This document shows positions 34,909 to 42,972 of a DNA stretch of 64,000 nt, in pieces. A program made the translations under genes and the position numbers. Every line of letters begins with the position of its first letter. Position 1 is the stretch's first letter. The notes under the pieces are model-generated. The model had not been told where the DNA came from and did no database searches. It worked only from the letters and a program-made list of their open reading frames with translations. The DNA comes from Lachnospiraceae bacterium (GTDB lineage Bacteria; Bacillota; Clostridia; Lachnospirales; Lachnospiraceae): positions 1 to 64,000 of the forward strand of contig CAJTEE010000002.1 in assembly GCA_910575275.1 (NCBI GenBank), written 5' to 3'.

Positions 34909-35003
34909 GTTTTATTATTATCATTGCTTCCGATGGCGTATCCGAGCCCAAAGGCCGTCAGCACAAGACTGAGTACCGCTATGAATCCTTCAATCGTCAA
35001 CAT
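34899..35003 (-). CDS. Putative holin-like toxin of a type I toxin-antitoxin system
   Basis: A 34-residue ORF missed by length cut-offs: a short N terminus (MLTIEGF), one membrane helix (IAVLSLVLTAFGLGYAIG) and a polar tail (SNDNNKTQK), the build of BsrG/TxpA/holin-like toxins. AAAGGAGGG lies 8 bases upstream. Upstream in the leader, TTAGCCCTCTTTC (minus strand, 35,071-35,083) is complementary to the ribosome-site stretch (35,008-35,021), so the start can be hidden in a hairpin. Confidence 0.72.
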   Translation of the reverse strand: MLTIEGFIAVLSLVLTAFGLGYAIGSNDNNKTQK

Positions 35004-35007
35004 CCAC

Positions 35008-35083
35008 TTAGCCCTCCTTTCTCAGATTCCCGTAGGGGTATCTATGTAAACGGAGGGTCGCATACCCTCCGAAAGAGGGCTAA
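35008..35083 (-). promoter_or_regulatory. Leader structure hiding the toxin ribosome site
   Basis: The toxin's GAAAGGAGGGCTAA can pair with an upstream TTAGCCCTCTTTC in 13 of 14 positions; between them lies a second stem ACGGAGGGT/ACCCTCCG. Such leaders keep type I toxin messages silent until processed. Confidence 0.5.
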
Positions 35084-35224
35084 CCGCCTACCATCTTGGT
35101 AGTCCCAAAAGAATAGTACCATATTTCGACAGAAATTTCAATAATCTTTGGTTTTGGCATATACGCCATTGACTAATCTTTTACAAAAAGGTTATCTTAA
35201 AAGATTGACACAGAGATCAAGATA

Positions 35225-35266
35225 AAAGGCCGCTTTCGCTGACTATTTTCAACGAAAGCGGCCTTT
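35225..35266. terminator. Strong bidirectional terminator
   Basis: AAAGGCCGCTTTCG (35,225-35,238) and its exact complement CGAAAGCGGCCTTT (35,253-35,266) enclose a 14-base loop, with A-rich and T-rich flanks. Confidence 0.75.
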
Positions 35267-35561
35267 GTAATTCAAAAAGTGTCATTTGCTGAATAGATTA
35301 AAAGCAATCATTTAAAAATCATTTCTGGAATGTTTGCTATCCATAAAATTTTGTAAAGTATTCTAGGATAGATTTTTCCAGGAGGAGGAAGCTCGATTTT
35401 CTACTCAATTACAGTTCATCATTTCAAGGATGATGGGTACCGTAAGAGGCAAGTTGTTAAAGAAATTCTTTAATGTTAAAGATACGGCTTCAAATTCCGC
35501 TTTATAACTATGGCGTATCATTGGGAAAGAGCCACGATATTTCTGATATACTTTAAATTTG
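35267..35561. other. AT-rich intergenic DNA without a recognised gene
   Basis: About 295 bases between a terminator and the operator repeats of the next gene. No frame with a ribosome site or family match was found. Confidence 0.5.
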
Positions 35562-35603
35562 TTTATTGGCGGTAATATAATACTTGATTTATTGGCGGTA
35601 ATA
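35562..35603 (+). promoter_or_regulatory. Twin operator-like direct repeats before a ribbon-helix-helix gene
   Basis: TTTATTGGCGGTAATA occurs twice, at 35,562-35,577 and 35,588-35,603 (26 bases, about 2.5 helical turns, apart). It lies 39 bases before the start of a CopG-like protein, the usual place for autorepression. Confidence 0.6.
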
Positions 35604-35641
35604 AATTATAATGAATATGTTGGCAAAGAGAGGAGGGATGT

Positions 35642-35815
35642 ATGCCAGAAAGGCATAGAGGGCGGCCAAGCCTCAACAATCCTAAGAATATGCGCGTAGA
35701 CGTGCGTCTAACCGATGAGGAATTGAAGATGTTAGACAAGTATTGCCAGCGCGCCGGAGTATCGCGCCCGCAGGGATTGAGAGATGGAATAAAAGCCCTC
35801 AATGTAAAAAAATAG
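35642..35815 (+). CDS. CopG/ribbon-helix-helix regulator
   Basis: A 57-residue protein. A basic arm (MPERHRGRPSLNNPK) leads into a ribbon strand NMRVDVRLTDEEL and two helices (KMLDKYCQRAGVSRPQGLRDGIKAL), the ribbon-helix-helix pattern. It has GAGGAGGG upstream and twin direct repeats at 35,562-35,603. It probably autoregulates. It resembles the RHH protein at 38,144 in layout (GRP arm, TxEE, GI-L end). Confidence 0.75.
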   Translation: MPERHRGRPSLNNPKNMRVDVRLTDEELKMLDKYCQRAGVSRPQGLRDGIKALNVKK

Positions 35816-35818
35816 AAA

Positions 35819-35858
35819 GAAAGTGGTGCATGTTGGCAAACGTATTCACACCACTTTC
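35819..35858 (+). terminator. Hairpin terminator after the RHH gene
   Basis: GAAAGTGGTG (35,819-35,828) pairs exactly with CACCACTTTC (35,849-35,858). A second stem CGGAGCCACA / TGTGTGGCTCCG (35,881-35,916) follows, ending in TCTT. Confidence 0.6.
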
Positions 35859-35966
35859 TCCATAGGGCTCTACCATAAAGCGGAGCCACATAAATATTAT
35901 ACAATGTGTGGCTCCGTCTTGCAAGCAACTTGTGAAAAAGAAAAAGGAAAGGACGGACATAATAGA

Positions 35967-36269
35967 ATGGGAAAGATTTTGGACGCATTGGCAAAAGATA
36001 ACTTATGTATTATACCGGCAACAGAAAAACGAAATCCGGAACACCAAAAAGCGTGTGAGATTTCTTATTCGCTCATTGAACAGCTAAACGAACAGTTAAT
36101 ATCGGAGAATCAAAGGCTATTTAATGAGGTAGTAGAAGCAATGGAAGCAGAAAGTTGCCTGGAGGCGGAAAGTCGTTTTATACGTGGTTTTTGTTTAGGG
36201 GCGAGGATTTTCATGGAGGTCATGGAAGAACGGGAGAATTTTCTGCTGGACGATGAGAGTCAAGAATGA
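35967..36269 (+). CDS. Hypothetical small protein, copy 2 of the duplicated gene pair
   Basis: A 100-residue paralogue of the gene at 34,117 (shared MGKILxALAxDxLCxIP start and SxFIRGFxLGxRxFMEVME end), with the same short leader (...AATAGA-ATGGG). As in copy 1, its stop overlaps the next start by ATGA, but here the downstream partner is decayed. Function unknown. Confidence 0.65.
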   Translation: MGKILDALAKDNLCIIPATEKRNPEHQKACEISYSLIEQLNEQLISENQRLFNEVVEAMEAESCLEAESRFIRGFCLGARIFMEVMEERENFLLDDESQE

Positions 36270-36508
36270 GTGTCCTAGAAGTTGACTATCATGACAGAAG
36301 TATTTTCTGGAAACAGATCATGTCGTCAGAGAAAAGTTAGTGCGCTTTCAGAACATTTGAAGAAAAAGTTACCTTTTGAAGAAACAGACACATTGGAGAG
36401 TTTACAGTGATATGTAGAGCAACAGGACAATGTTAAGGCTGCTAAAACATTTAGTTTAGGCTTTTAACTTGAGGTAAGGATTATACTAGAGACATTTACA
36501 AATGGATA
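36266..36508 (+). pseudogene. Decayed copy of the DUF6809-like gene
   Basis: It starts in an ATGA overlap like its twin at 34,416 and reads MSVLEVDYHDRSIFWKQIMSSEK before an early TAG. Later pieces (AAKTFSLGF, LEVRIILETFTNG) still match the family's GFRLGA/QEAF end, but stops interrupt the frame. It is the second half of a tandem duplication in which this partner has died. Confidence 0.6.
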
Positions 36509-36775
36509 AACGACAAAAGAACGAGTCAAAAGAAACTCATTGTAAAGAAAGAAGGAGGCGATCATAATAGGGTTATAAATCTATTTTGAGTTAATCAAGG
36601 AGCCATTGGAAGATATACGGGCAGACAAGATACTGGTCTTTTGATAGGGGACAGTAAAAAACGTGAAAGAAAAAAAGCAGCAGTCATTCATAATAATTGG
36701 AGGGCAGCCGCTTTTTTTTCGGTAAGATTTTACAAAGTTTTCTATCAATTTTTTATTCAAACTATTTCTATTCAG

Positions 36776-36806
36776 GCAGTCACGGGAGACTTGTGGCTGC
36801 TTTTTA
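36776..36806 (+). terminator. Terminator/attenuator upstream of the sigma-like gene
   Basis: GCAGTCAC (36,776-36,783) pairs with GTGGCTGC (36,793-36,800), followed by TTTTTATTTATG. It lies between upstream transcription and the sigma-like gene. Confidence 0.55.
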
Positions 36807-36840
36807 TTTATGTTTTTGTAGTGTGTCAATGTAGAGGCCC

Positions 36841-36886
36841 TCCTCCGAATTTGAATTTAAATCAAAAAACAAATTCGGAGGAAGGA
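36841..36886 (+). promoter_or_regulatory. Hairpin that sequesters the ribosome site of the sigma-like gene
   Basis: TCCTCCGAATTTG (36,841-36,853) is the exact complement of CAAATTCGGAGGA (36,870-36,882), and the right arm contains the Shine-Dalgarno GGAGGA of the TTG start at 36,890. The stem is 13 bp with a 16-base loop, so translation should be off unless the structure is opened. Confidence 0.65.
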
Positions 36887-36889
36887 ATA

Positions 36890-37381
36890 TTGAAAAACTA
36901 TAAAGATACAGATTATGCTTTGAATAAATACAGCAAAGGTATTGTCTATAAATTTGCGGATGGAATCGTAGAAATTACACTGGAAGATTATTTAAGAGAT
37001 AATCCAGACAAAACAGAGGTTGATTTTGCAGCAATAAAGACACTGTCAGATCAAATTTATCATGAACAGGCAATTCGAGAACATCGGATTGGTCGAAGGG
37101 AGGTAAGCCTTGGGAAGATAAAAGAAACGGAATTGGCATCAGTGCCAGCTATAGATGCAGAACTATTTCACAAGGCGGAGGAAGAAAGCGCGTTAAAAGC
37201 TGCAATACGTTTTTTACATAGCAAAAGACTAACAGAAATACAGCGCCGCAGATTTTTCCAATATTATTTTCAAGGGCTGTCTACGAGACAAATTGCCAGA
37301 TTAGAAGACGTTCATCAGCGTGCAGTATGGGATAGTTTAATGTGGGCAGAGAAAAAACTTAAAAACTTTTTTATGGAGTAA
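36890..37381 (+). CDS. Sigma-70 region-4-like transcription regulator
   Basis: A 163-residue protein. The N terminus is specific to element-borne regulators (YALNKYSKGIVYKFADGIVEITLEDYL), and the C terminus (residues about 105-160) is a sigma region-4 helix-turn-helix (LTEIQRRRFFQYYFQGLSTRQIARLEDVHQRAVWDSLMWAEKKL). It may steer transcription of transfer or excision genes, like Orf7 of Tn916. The TTG start at 36,890 is chosen for GGAGGAAGG at 36,878-36,886, which sits in a hairpin. Confidence 0.78.
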   Translation: MKNYKDTDYALNKYSKGIVYKFADGIVEITLEDYLRDNPDKTEVDFAAIKTLSDQIYHEQAIREHRIGRREVSLGKIKETELASVPAIDAELFHKAEEESALKAAIRFLHSKRLTEIQRRRFFQYYFQGLSTRQIARLEDVHQRAVWDSLMWAEKKLKNFFME

Positions 37382-37488
37382 CTCGTCACTTCCCCTGTTT
37401 TTTGACATTGGATGAAGGGATTTTTAGAAATTCTTTCATGTGTACCTTGGCAATTAAATATTGTATTGCATACAGGACGTGAGGATAT

Positions 37489-37599
37489 GTGGAGCTACTA
37501 AGCAGATCCGCGATGATGTATCTGCCTTGGCCCTATTGGCAGGGTAAACGTGATGAAATGTTGGGAAAATACATTGAAGCAAAGGTAAGGAGCGAATGA
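37489..37599 (+). CDS. Possible very small protein before the DUF6462 gene
   Basis: A 36-residue frame starting with GTG behind GTGAGGATAT and reading ...AMMYLPWPYWQGKRDEMLGK..., protein-like in composition. An inner ATG at 37,513 is an alternative start. I do not recognise it. The remaining sequence from 37,382 to 37,837 holds GC-rich hairpins (for example GGGCTGCGGGGAAGCCGCAG) but no other gene. Confidence 0.4.
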   Translation: MELLSRSAMMYLPWPYWQGKRDEMLGKYIEAKVRSE

Positions 37600-37837
37600 G
37601 ATCGGGCAAAATATGTAGCAGTTACATGGGGCGATGAAGCATATCTGTGATAATGATACTTCCGGGCTGCGGGGAAGCCGCAGTCCGGTCAATGAAATGA
37701 CGGTGCAAGACCGATGTGGGCGGCGTAATGAGCCGCCACCTGTATTGCAGTTTTTATCTGCTAATAAATAGGAAGAAGTGTATTCTGCCTGTTTATTAGC
37801 AGATAAAGCTGTGCAAAGGATCAGGAGGATATTTTTG

Positions 37838-38032
37838 ATGCAGAGAATACCGAAGACAATTAACAAAAAGAGGTTAGTCAGATATAAAGAAGGCGCAGAA
37901 ATGTACAGCATGGGAATGAATAAATTTCAGTTTTTGGCGAAAGATGCAGGCGCAATATTGAAAATTGATAGAATGGTATTGGTTGATTTGGATACGTTTG
38001 ACCAGTATTTAGAATCATTTCGTGTGAAATAG
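37838..38032 (+). CDS. DUF6462 family excisionase-like protein
   Basis: A 64-residue basic protein (MQRIPKTINKKRLVRYKEGAEMYSMGMNKF...) with a winged-helix/excisionase-like build (GAEMYSMGMNKFQFLAKDAGA, a recognition-helix pattern) and a C-terminal strand-helix (MVLVDLDTFDQYLESF). DUF6462 proteins commonly sit just before the integrase of such elements and may act as the directionality factor. The ATG at 37,838 has CAGGAGG at 37,822-37,828; the frame is open from 37,778. Confidence 0.75.
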   Translation: MQRIPKTINKKRLVRYKEGAEMYSMGMNKFQFLAKDAGAILKIDRMVLVDLDTFDQYLESFRVK

Positions 38033-38070
38033 TCAAGATGCGTATATACAGGACAGAAAGATTTTTCGTA

Positions 38071-38115
38071 TAACCAAAAACAAGTGTTGACTTTTGGTTA
38101 AACTAAAAGTATAAT
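38071..38115 (+). promoter_or_regulatory. Promoter with overlapping operator before the RHH-integrase pair
   Basis: TTGACT (38,087-38,092) and TATAAT (38,110-38,115) are 17 bases apart. TAACCAAAA (38,071-38,079) and TTTTGGTTA (38,092-38,100) form an inverted repeat around the -35 box. A repressor bound there, perhaps the RHH protein encoded just downstream, could control integrase expression. Confidence 0.7.
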
Positions 38116-38143
38116 GATTATGAAATGGATGGAGGTGTATATT

Positions 38144-38326
38144 GTGGCGAGGACAGGCAGACCAAAATCTGACAAGCCGAAAAAAAGCCTTATCGGGTTG
38201 AAGCTGACAGAGGAAGAAGCCGCAAAACTCAGGGAATATGCGTCCAAACATGACATGACCATAACGCAGGTGCTACAAAAGGGGATTGATTTGCAGTATG
38301 CAATGGAAGAACCGATAAGTAGTTAG
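38144..38326 (+). CDS. Ribbon-helix-helix protein next to the integrase
   Basis: A 60-residue CopG-like protein: a basic arm (ARTGRPKSDKPKK), ribbon strand SLIGLKLTEEEA and helices AKLREYASKHDMTITQVLQKGIDLQY. GTG at 38,144 has GGAGGTG at 38,131-38,137. It precedes int by 33 bases and is probably co-transcribed from the promoter at 38,087-38,115. A role in excision/integration control is inferred. Confidence 0.78.
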   Translation: MARTGRPKSDKPKKSLIGLKLTEEEAAKLREYASKHDMTITQVLQKGIDLQYAMEEPISS

Positions 38327-38359
38327 TACGAAATCTCTTTCCTTGAGAAAGGAGCAGAG

Positions 38360-39601
38360 ATGGCAAAATCAAGAAAGGATAATAAAGGGAGGGTTTTAAG
38401 AAAGGGCGAAACCCAGCGCAGTTGCGATGGCAAGTATGTTTATACTTATACCGATCCGAAAGGAAAACGCCGGAGCATTTACTCCAAAGATATTATGGAG
38501 CTGCGTGAGAGGGAAGAAAAGCTGATTAAAGATCAGCTAGACGGATTGGATACTTATGTGGCTGGCAGTGCAACGGTCAATTTTGTTTTTGACAGGTATA
38601 TGTCCACAAAGTCAGAACTCAGGGGAACAACCATGAGGAACTACAAATATATGTATGACCGTTTTATCCGTAATGGGTTTGGGAAGAAGAAAATCGCAGC
38701 GATAAAGTTTTCTGATGTGCTGCAATTCTACCAGCATTTTTTGAAAGATGAGGAAATGCAGATTAACACATTAGAAACAATCCATACGGTGCTTCACCCA
38801 ACATTTCAGTTGGCGGTACGGGATGATATTATCCGCAACAATCCGAGTGACGGGGTTATGGCGCAGATTAAAAAGCAGCCAGGCAGAAATCATGGCGTAA
38901 GACACGCTTTAACTCTGGAACAGCAGAGAGCCTTTATAAACTATATAGAAAGCAATCCTGCATATTACCGTTGGACATCTTTATTCAAGTTCTTATTGGG
39001 GACGGGATGCAGGATTGGGGAAGCAATCGGGATAAGGTGGGAAGATGTAAATTTAGAAAAACGTGTAATCAGCATCAACCACAGCCTGGTTTATTACAGT
39101 AGAGAATTTAAGGAACACCCGATGTGTACGTTTTCTATATCACTCCCAAAGACAGAAGCGGGTATACGCAGTATTCCGATGATGGATGCAGTTTATGATG
39201 CACTCCGGGCGGAGCTTGCAGACCAGCAGAAAAATGGATTCAACGAGACGGAGATTGACGGGATGAAAGGTTTTATCTTCATGAACCGCTTTGGGCACGT
39301 CCACAATCCACAGTCTATCAATCGGGCAATCAAGCGTATATACGAATCGTACAATGCAGAAGAAGTGGTTAATGCTTCCAAGCAACACCGGGAGCCTGTG
39401 CTAATACCACATTTCTCATGTCATCATTTGAGGCATACTTTTTGTTCGAGGTTTTGCGAGAATGAAACAAATTTAAAGGTGATCCAGTCCATAATGGGAC
39501 ACGCTAATATTGAAACCACGATGGACATTTATGCGGAAGTCACCGATGCAAAGAAACAGGAAGCGATTGAAAATTTAGCACACAAATTGGATGTATTTTA
39601 G
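38360..39601 (+). CDS. int: Tyrosine integrase of the conjugative element (Tn916 type)
   Basis: A 413-residue tyrosine recombinase. It has an N-terminal arm-binding domain (KGRVLRKGETQRSCDGKYVYTYTDPKGKR), a core-binding domain (about 70-170) and a catalytic domain. Catalytic residues are R in GTGCRIGEAIG (near 218), H and R in HHLRHTF (near 355), H in GHANIETT (near 380) and Y in DIYAEV (near 390). It has AAAGGAG upstream and lies at the element's right end. It should integrate and excise the element with host and element cofactors. Confidence 0.95.
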   Translation: MAKSRKDNKGRVLRKGETQRSCDGKYVYTYTDPKGKRRSIYSKDIMELREREEKLIKDQLDGLDTYVAGSATVNFVFDRYMSTKSELRGTTMRNYKYMYDRFIRNGFGKKKIAAIKFSDVLQFYQHFLKDEEMQINTLETIHTVLHPTFQLAVRDDIIRNNPSDGVMAQIKKQPGRNHGVRHALTLEQQRAFINYIESNPAYYRWTSLFKFLLGTGCRIGEAIGIRWEDVNLEKRVISINHSLVYYSREFKEHPMCTFSISLPKTEAGIRSIPMMDAVYDALRAELADQQKNGFNETEIDGMKGFIFMNRFGHVHNPQSINRAIKRIYESYNAEEVVNASKQHREPVLIPHFSCHHLRHTFCSRFCENETNLKVIQSIMGHANIETTMDIYAEVTDAKKQEAIENLAHKLDVF

Positions 39602-39630
39602 GAAAGAGTCCGGCTAGGACTGACAGAGGG

Positions 39631-39668
39631 TACGACAACTTGTGTGCCATACGACAAGGGTACGACAA
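39631..39668 (+). repeat. Integrase arm-type repeats at the element's right end
   Basis: TACGACAA occurs three times (39,631-39,638; 39,650-39,657; 39,661-39,668), two copies within GGGTACGACAA. Short direct repeats just outside int are typical of arm sites for Tn916-like integrases. The exact attachment site is not defined. Confidence 0.5.
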
Positions 39669-39918
39669 ATTCAAAGGTTTTAATCAATGAAATAGCGTTA
39701 TATGGCTGTGGCAGAGATGCCCAAAAGCGGCTAGATAAAGGGAAATAAGTCATTTTAGATTAAACAGACTTAAAATCCCGACAATGAAAAGTCTTGACAA
39801 ATAAAAAGGCTTGAAATGCTGATAAATACAGTGTTTCTTGAATGTAATAAAAGTGTGCAAGATGTATATTTCCATGATTTTTCCATGAATATGGAATTGT
39901 AATGGAAAAATTTTCTTC

Positions 39919-40046
39919 TTGAAAAAATAGGAGAAGCATGTTATATTAGACATATAAAAGGAACAACCGCCCACAAGGAGGGTTGACCAAAAATGCGAAA
40001 TAGAAAAATCCACCCCGTACTCGGTCAAAGTTTAGGGGTGGTTTTT
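39919..40046 (+). ncRNA. Candidate antisense antitoxin RNA with promoter and terminator
   Basis: TTGAAA (39,919-39,924) and TATATT (39,942-39,947), 17 bases apart, could start an RNA near 39,954. AAAAATCCACCCC / GGGGTGGTTTTT (40,004-40,046) would end it. It points at the 3' end of the minus-strand toxin gene at 40,057, the tail-to-tail layout of TxpA/RatA-type type I systems. The function is inferred from position. Confidence 0.5.
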
Positions 40047-40056
40047 CTATGTATGG

Positions 40057-40146
40057 TTACTTACAAAACGTAAAAACGAATGTAAGCAATGCCAAAAGGA
40101 AAAGACCAAAGGTCATTAAATCCTTAAAATCAAAATGATTTTTCAT
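40057..40146 (-). CDS. Putative holin-like type I toxin
   Basis: A 29-residue ORF: short polar start (MKNHFDFKDL), one membrane helix (MTFGLFLLALLTFVFTF) and CK at the end. The ATG follows GGGGGTGATG, a usable ribosome site. A candidate antisense RNA converges on it. It lies outside the integrase end, in the AT-rich stretch between the conjugative element and the next recombinase cluster. Confidence 0.65.
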   Translation of the reverse strand: MKNHFDFKDLMTFGLFLLALLTFVFTFCK

Positions 40147-40290
40147 AGGCATCACCCCCATTCTGTAAAAATGAGAGGTCAGCCCACCCTACAACACGGT
40201 TGTCCTTGTGGAGTATTCTATCATAGAGCAGGGGTAAAGACAATCATAATTTAATGGATTTTGCTTGAAAGTGCTTAAAAGGTAATATTA

Positions 40291-40800
40291 TTATTTTGAA
40301 AAATTTTCGTAATAATCAGTTGTTTCATTCTTTCTAATCTGCTTTTTAATAAATTCTTTATTCTTTTTTACAAACTCCTTTCGTTTTTCTGTCTGTTCAA
40401 ATAGAGTGTTATTTTCTTCTATAATATTTTCAAAAGCCCTGTAATATTCTGTAACAGATTCTCTCATAAAACAGTTAGTAATTTCTTTATCATGTATGAG
40501 ATTATTAAATATATCATGGATAAATTCATCACTTAAATATTGAAAGACTTTATTACTTTCATCAGCTTCCATGTTAGATTGTTCGCCAAGTCCGCTAATA
40601 GTAATTGTTTTAAATGACTTTCTATAATAATTTTGCAAAGCATATCTAAATAATATGATGTCTCCACGTTCAATAAGGGCATTAGCAACTATTAAATCTT
40701 GGTTCACAATGCTGTTGCTGTCGCCCTCTAACGTATCTTCCTGCGAAAGACGGGCGTATAATGCTGTTATCTGTCCGGGCTTATATGTATTTGCTGTCAT
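40291..40800 (-). pseudogene. Chimeric remnant: serine recombinase start fused to an unrelated tail
   Basis: A 169-residue frame. Residues 1-34 (TANTYKPGQITALYARLSQED...NSIVNQ, catalytic-type serine at S19) are the start of a large serine recombinase. The rest (DLIVANALIERGDIILFRYALQNYYRKSF ... FEKRKEF-like lysine-rich end) has no recombinase motif and looks like the tail of another AT-rich gene. AGGAGG precedes the ATG. A deletion has joined two genes; recombinase activity is not expected. Confidence 0.6.
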
Positions 40801-40862
40801 ATGTTCATTCCTCCTGTAATGAACGCCCGACAAACAGTAGTGCTAACCTTATTATAGCGTAC

Positions 40863-41063
40863 TTATCCCTGTTTGTCATTGGGCGGTTTGACGGTTTCCG
40901 ATTTTATGAGCCGTATCATCTTGTCGCGGAGCCGTTCCGAACCGCCGCAGGAGGTAGACACTTCATAATATGTGCCGCCGATTTTGTAGCAGACGGTTTC
41001 CTCTGTCGGTTTTCCCTTTTTCAGCAGATAGCCGCTGTCCTTGACTTCCAGTTTCCAATCCAT
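40863..41063 (-). CDS. TnpW-like small transposon protein
   Basis: A 66-residue protein with VCYKIGGTYYEVSTSCGGSE and RLRDKMIRLIKSE, the KIGGTxYxV...EKxxRLI pattern of transposon-encoded TnpW proteins found beside large serine recombinases. The ATG at 41,063 has GGAAGGG upstream; the frame is open to 41,150. It lies between the chimeric recombinase start and the frameshifted recombinase, all on the minus strand. Role unknown. Confidence 0.65.
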   Translation of the reverse strand: MDWKLEVKDSGYLLKKGKPTEETVCYKIGGTYYEVSTSCGGSERLRDKMIRLIKSETVKPPNDKQG

Positions 41064-41174
41064 TCTTTTCCCTTCCTTTCCGCATTTGCTAAAGTGATAA
41101 GTTTCGGAGCAAGCATAAGATTGCGTTTTATTAGGAAAACACACTGTCAAAAGGATTTCATGCTTTGGCGGGGG

Positions 41175-42861
41175 TCAGCCCGCCTCGGCGGTGTCAGCGG
41201 TGTTGATTTCAATATACTCGGCAATCCGGCGGAACTCGTCCGCAAACTTAAAATGAACGCTGATATTGCCGTTTTCGTAAATCTTGATATGGTCTACCAA
41301 TTCAATCAGGATTTCGCGGGTCAGCTTTTCGATGCTCTGATATTTCGCAAAGGCTACCAGCGCGGGATGCTGCTGGTCAACGCCGTTTGAAAGCTGTTTC
41401 CGTTCAGCCGTCAGCCGGGTCAGCAAATCCGAGAGCCCGGCGGCCTGCCGCTCATAATCGGCTTTCATTTCCCGGTATTCCTGCTGGGAGATTTCTCCGT
41501 CTTTCCAGTCTTGATACAGTGACTGCTTGTAGCGGGTGATTTTCGTCAATTCCTTTTCCTTTGCGGCTATCTGGTCAATTAAGGCGGTGGGATTGACTTT
41601 TTTTCAGCGGGGCCGCATTGATACGGGCTACTATTTCCGAGTAGGAAACGGCGGTACTCACTTGATACTGGATAGCGAACAGAACGGCGGCCTCTAAACG
41701 GTTGTGCTTGATAGAGTGCATGGAGCAGGCTGTCCGGGAGCGTTTCTTGTAAGTGGAGCAGGAATAATATACATTCTTCCCGCTCTGGCTCCGGGTCACG
41801 GCCTTGCCGCAGTCAGCGCACCTCAGAAAGCCGCTGAATAAATGGAGCTCCCGCTTTTTAGGGGCCGTCCGGGTGTCGCGTTTCAGAAGTTCCTGCACCC
41901 GTTCAAAGGTTTCGTGGGTGATGATTGCCTCGTGGGTATCGGGGACGCACACCCATTCTTCCTCCGGCACAGCCTCGATCTGGTGTACCTTGTAGCTTTT
42001 CACCCGGCGGCGGCCCTGCACCAAATCCCCGGTGTAAATGGGGTTTTTCAGAATGTCATTGACAATCTTGTTTCCCCACATGGGATTGTCGGCCACGGCG
42101 GGGGAATAGGGCAGGCCCTTTTCTATCCGGTATGCCGTGGGGCTGGGTATGCCGTGTTCGTTCAGATAAAGCACTATCGCGTGTTTGGTGGTTCCTTGCA
42201 GGCACATCTCATAAATCTTTTTGACGATTTCAGCGGCTTCCGGGTCAACGATTAGCTGGTGCTTGTCTTTGGGGTCTTTTATGTAGCCGTAGGGAGCAAA
42301 AGAGCCTATGTACTGGCCGTTGCGCCGCTTGTAATCGAAAACCTGCCGGATTTTCTTTGAGGTCTGATAACAGTACTGGTCGTTCATCACGTTTGTTATC
42401 GGAACGATGATGCTGTTCACGCTGTCCGGGTTTAGGTAGCTGTCCACGCCCTCGGCCAAGCTGATAAAGCGGACGCCCATCTGCACAAAGAGGTTGTCAA
42501 TCAGACTGCCAGCGTCGCTGTAATTCCGGGCGAAACGGGAAAGGTCTTTCACCATAACGCAGTTGATTTTCCCGCTCATCACATCCCCTAAAAGCCGCTG
42601 GAAACTTTCGCGCTCCGTATCAGTTCCCGTGTGGCCGTCGTCCACATACTCGGTGTAGCTTTCAAATTCTTCCACATGATTGAAATGAAAATCGTTGAGA
42701 ATGTCGCGCTGGTTTTTCACGCTGTTGCTATCGTCAAGGCCACGGTTGATTTTCTGTAAATCCTCTCGGGAAAGCCGGATGTAGCCGCCCATTTTCCAGA
42801 GCCGGGCCGTATAGGTAGGGGTCAAAGTCTGCTGATCCCCTCTGTTTTTTGTTCGTGCCAT
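41175..42861 (-). pseudogene. Large serine recombinase (TnpX/TndX-like) split by a frameshift
   Basis: The first frame (42,861 to 41,575, 428 residues) holds the resolvase domain with catalytic S31 (YIRLSRED), the recombinase domain, and a zinc ribbon (CADCGKAV...CSTY...CSMH). It stops after SQSHRLN. The next frame (to 41,175) begins DQIAAKEKELTKITRYKQSL and gives the coiled-coil C terminus. One extra base near 41,575-41,581 (AATTGACC for AATGACC, minus strand) explains the break. The transposase is probably inactive unless this is a sequence error. Confidence 0.8.
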
Positions 42862-42972
42862 TGTTCCTCCTTCCCTATCACATTACAGTTATATTATAAC
42901 TCCGACTATGGGTATCAGCAAGGATGTCACCGGGCATAAAAAGGGGGCGGCACTATGAAAGCACCGCCCCAG

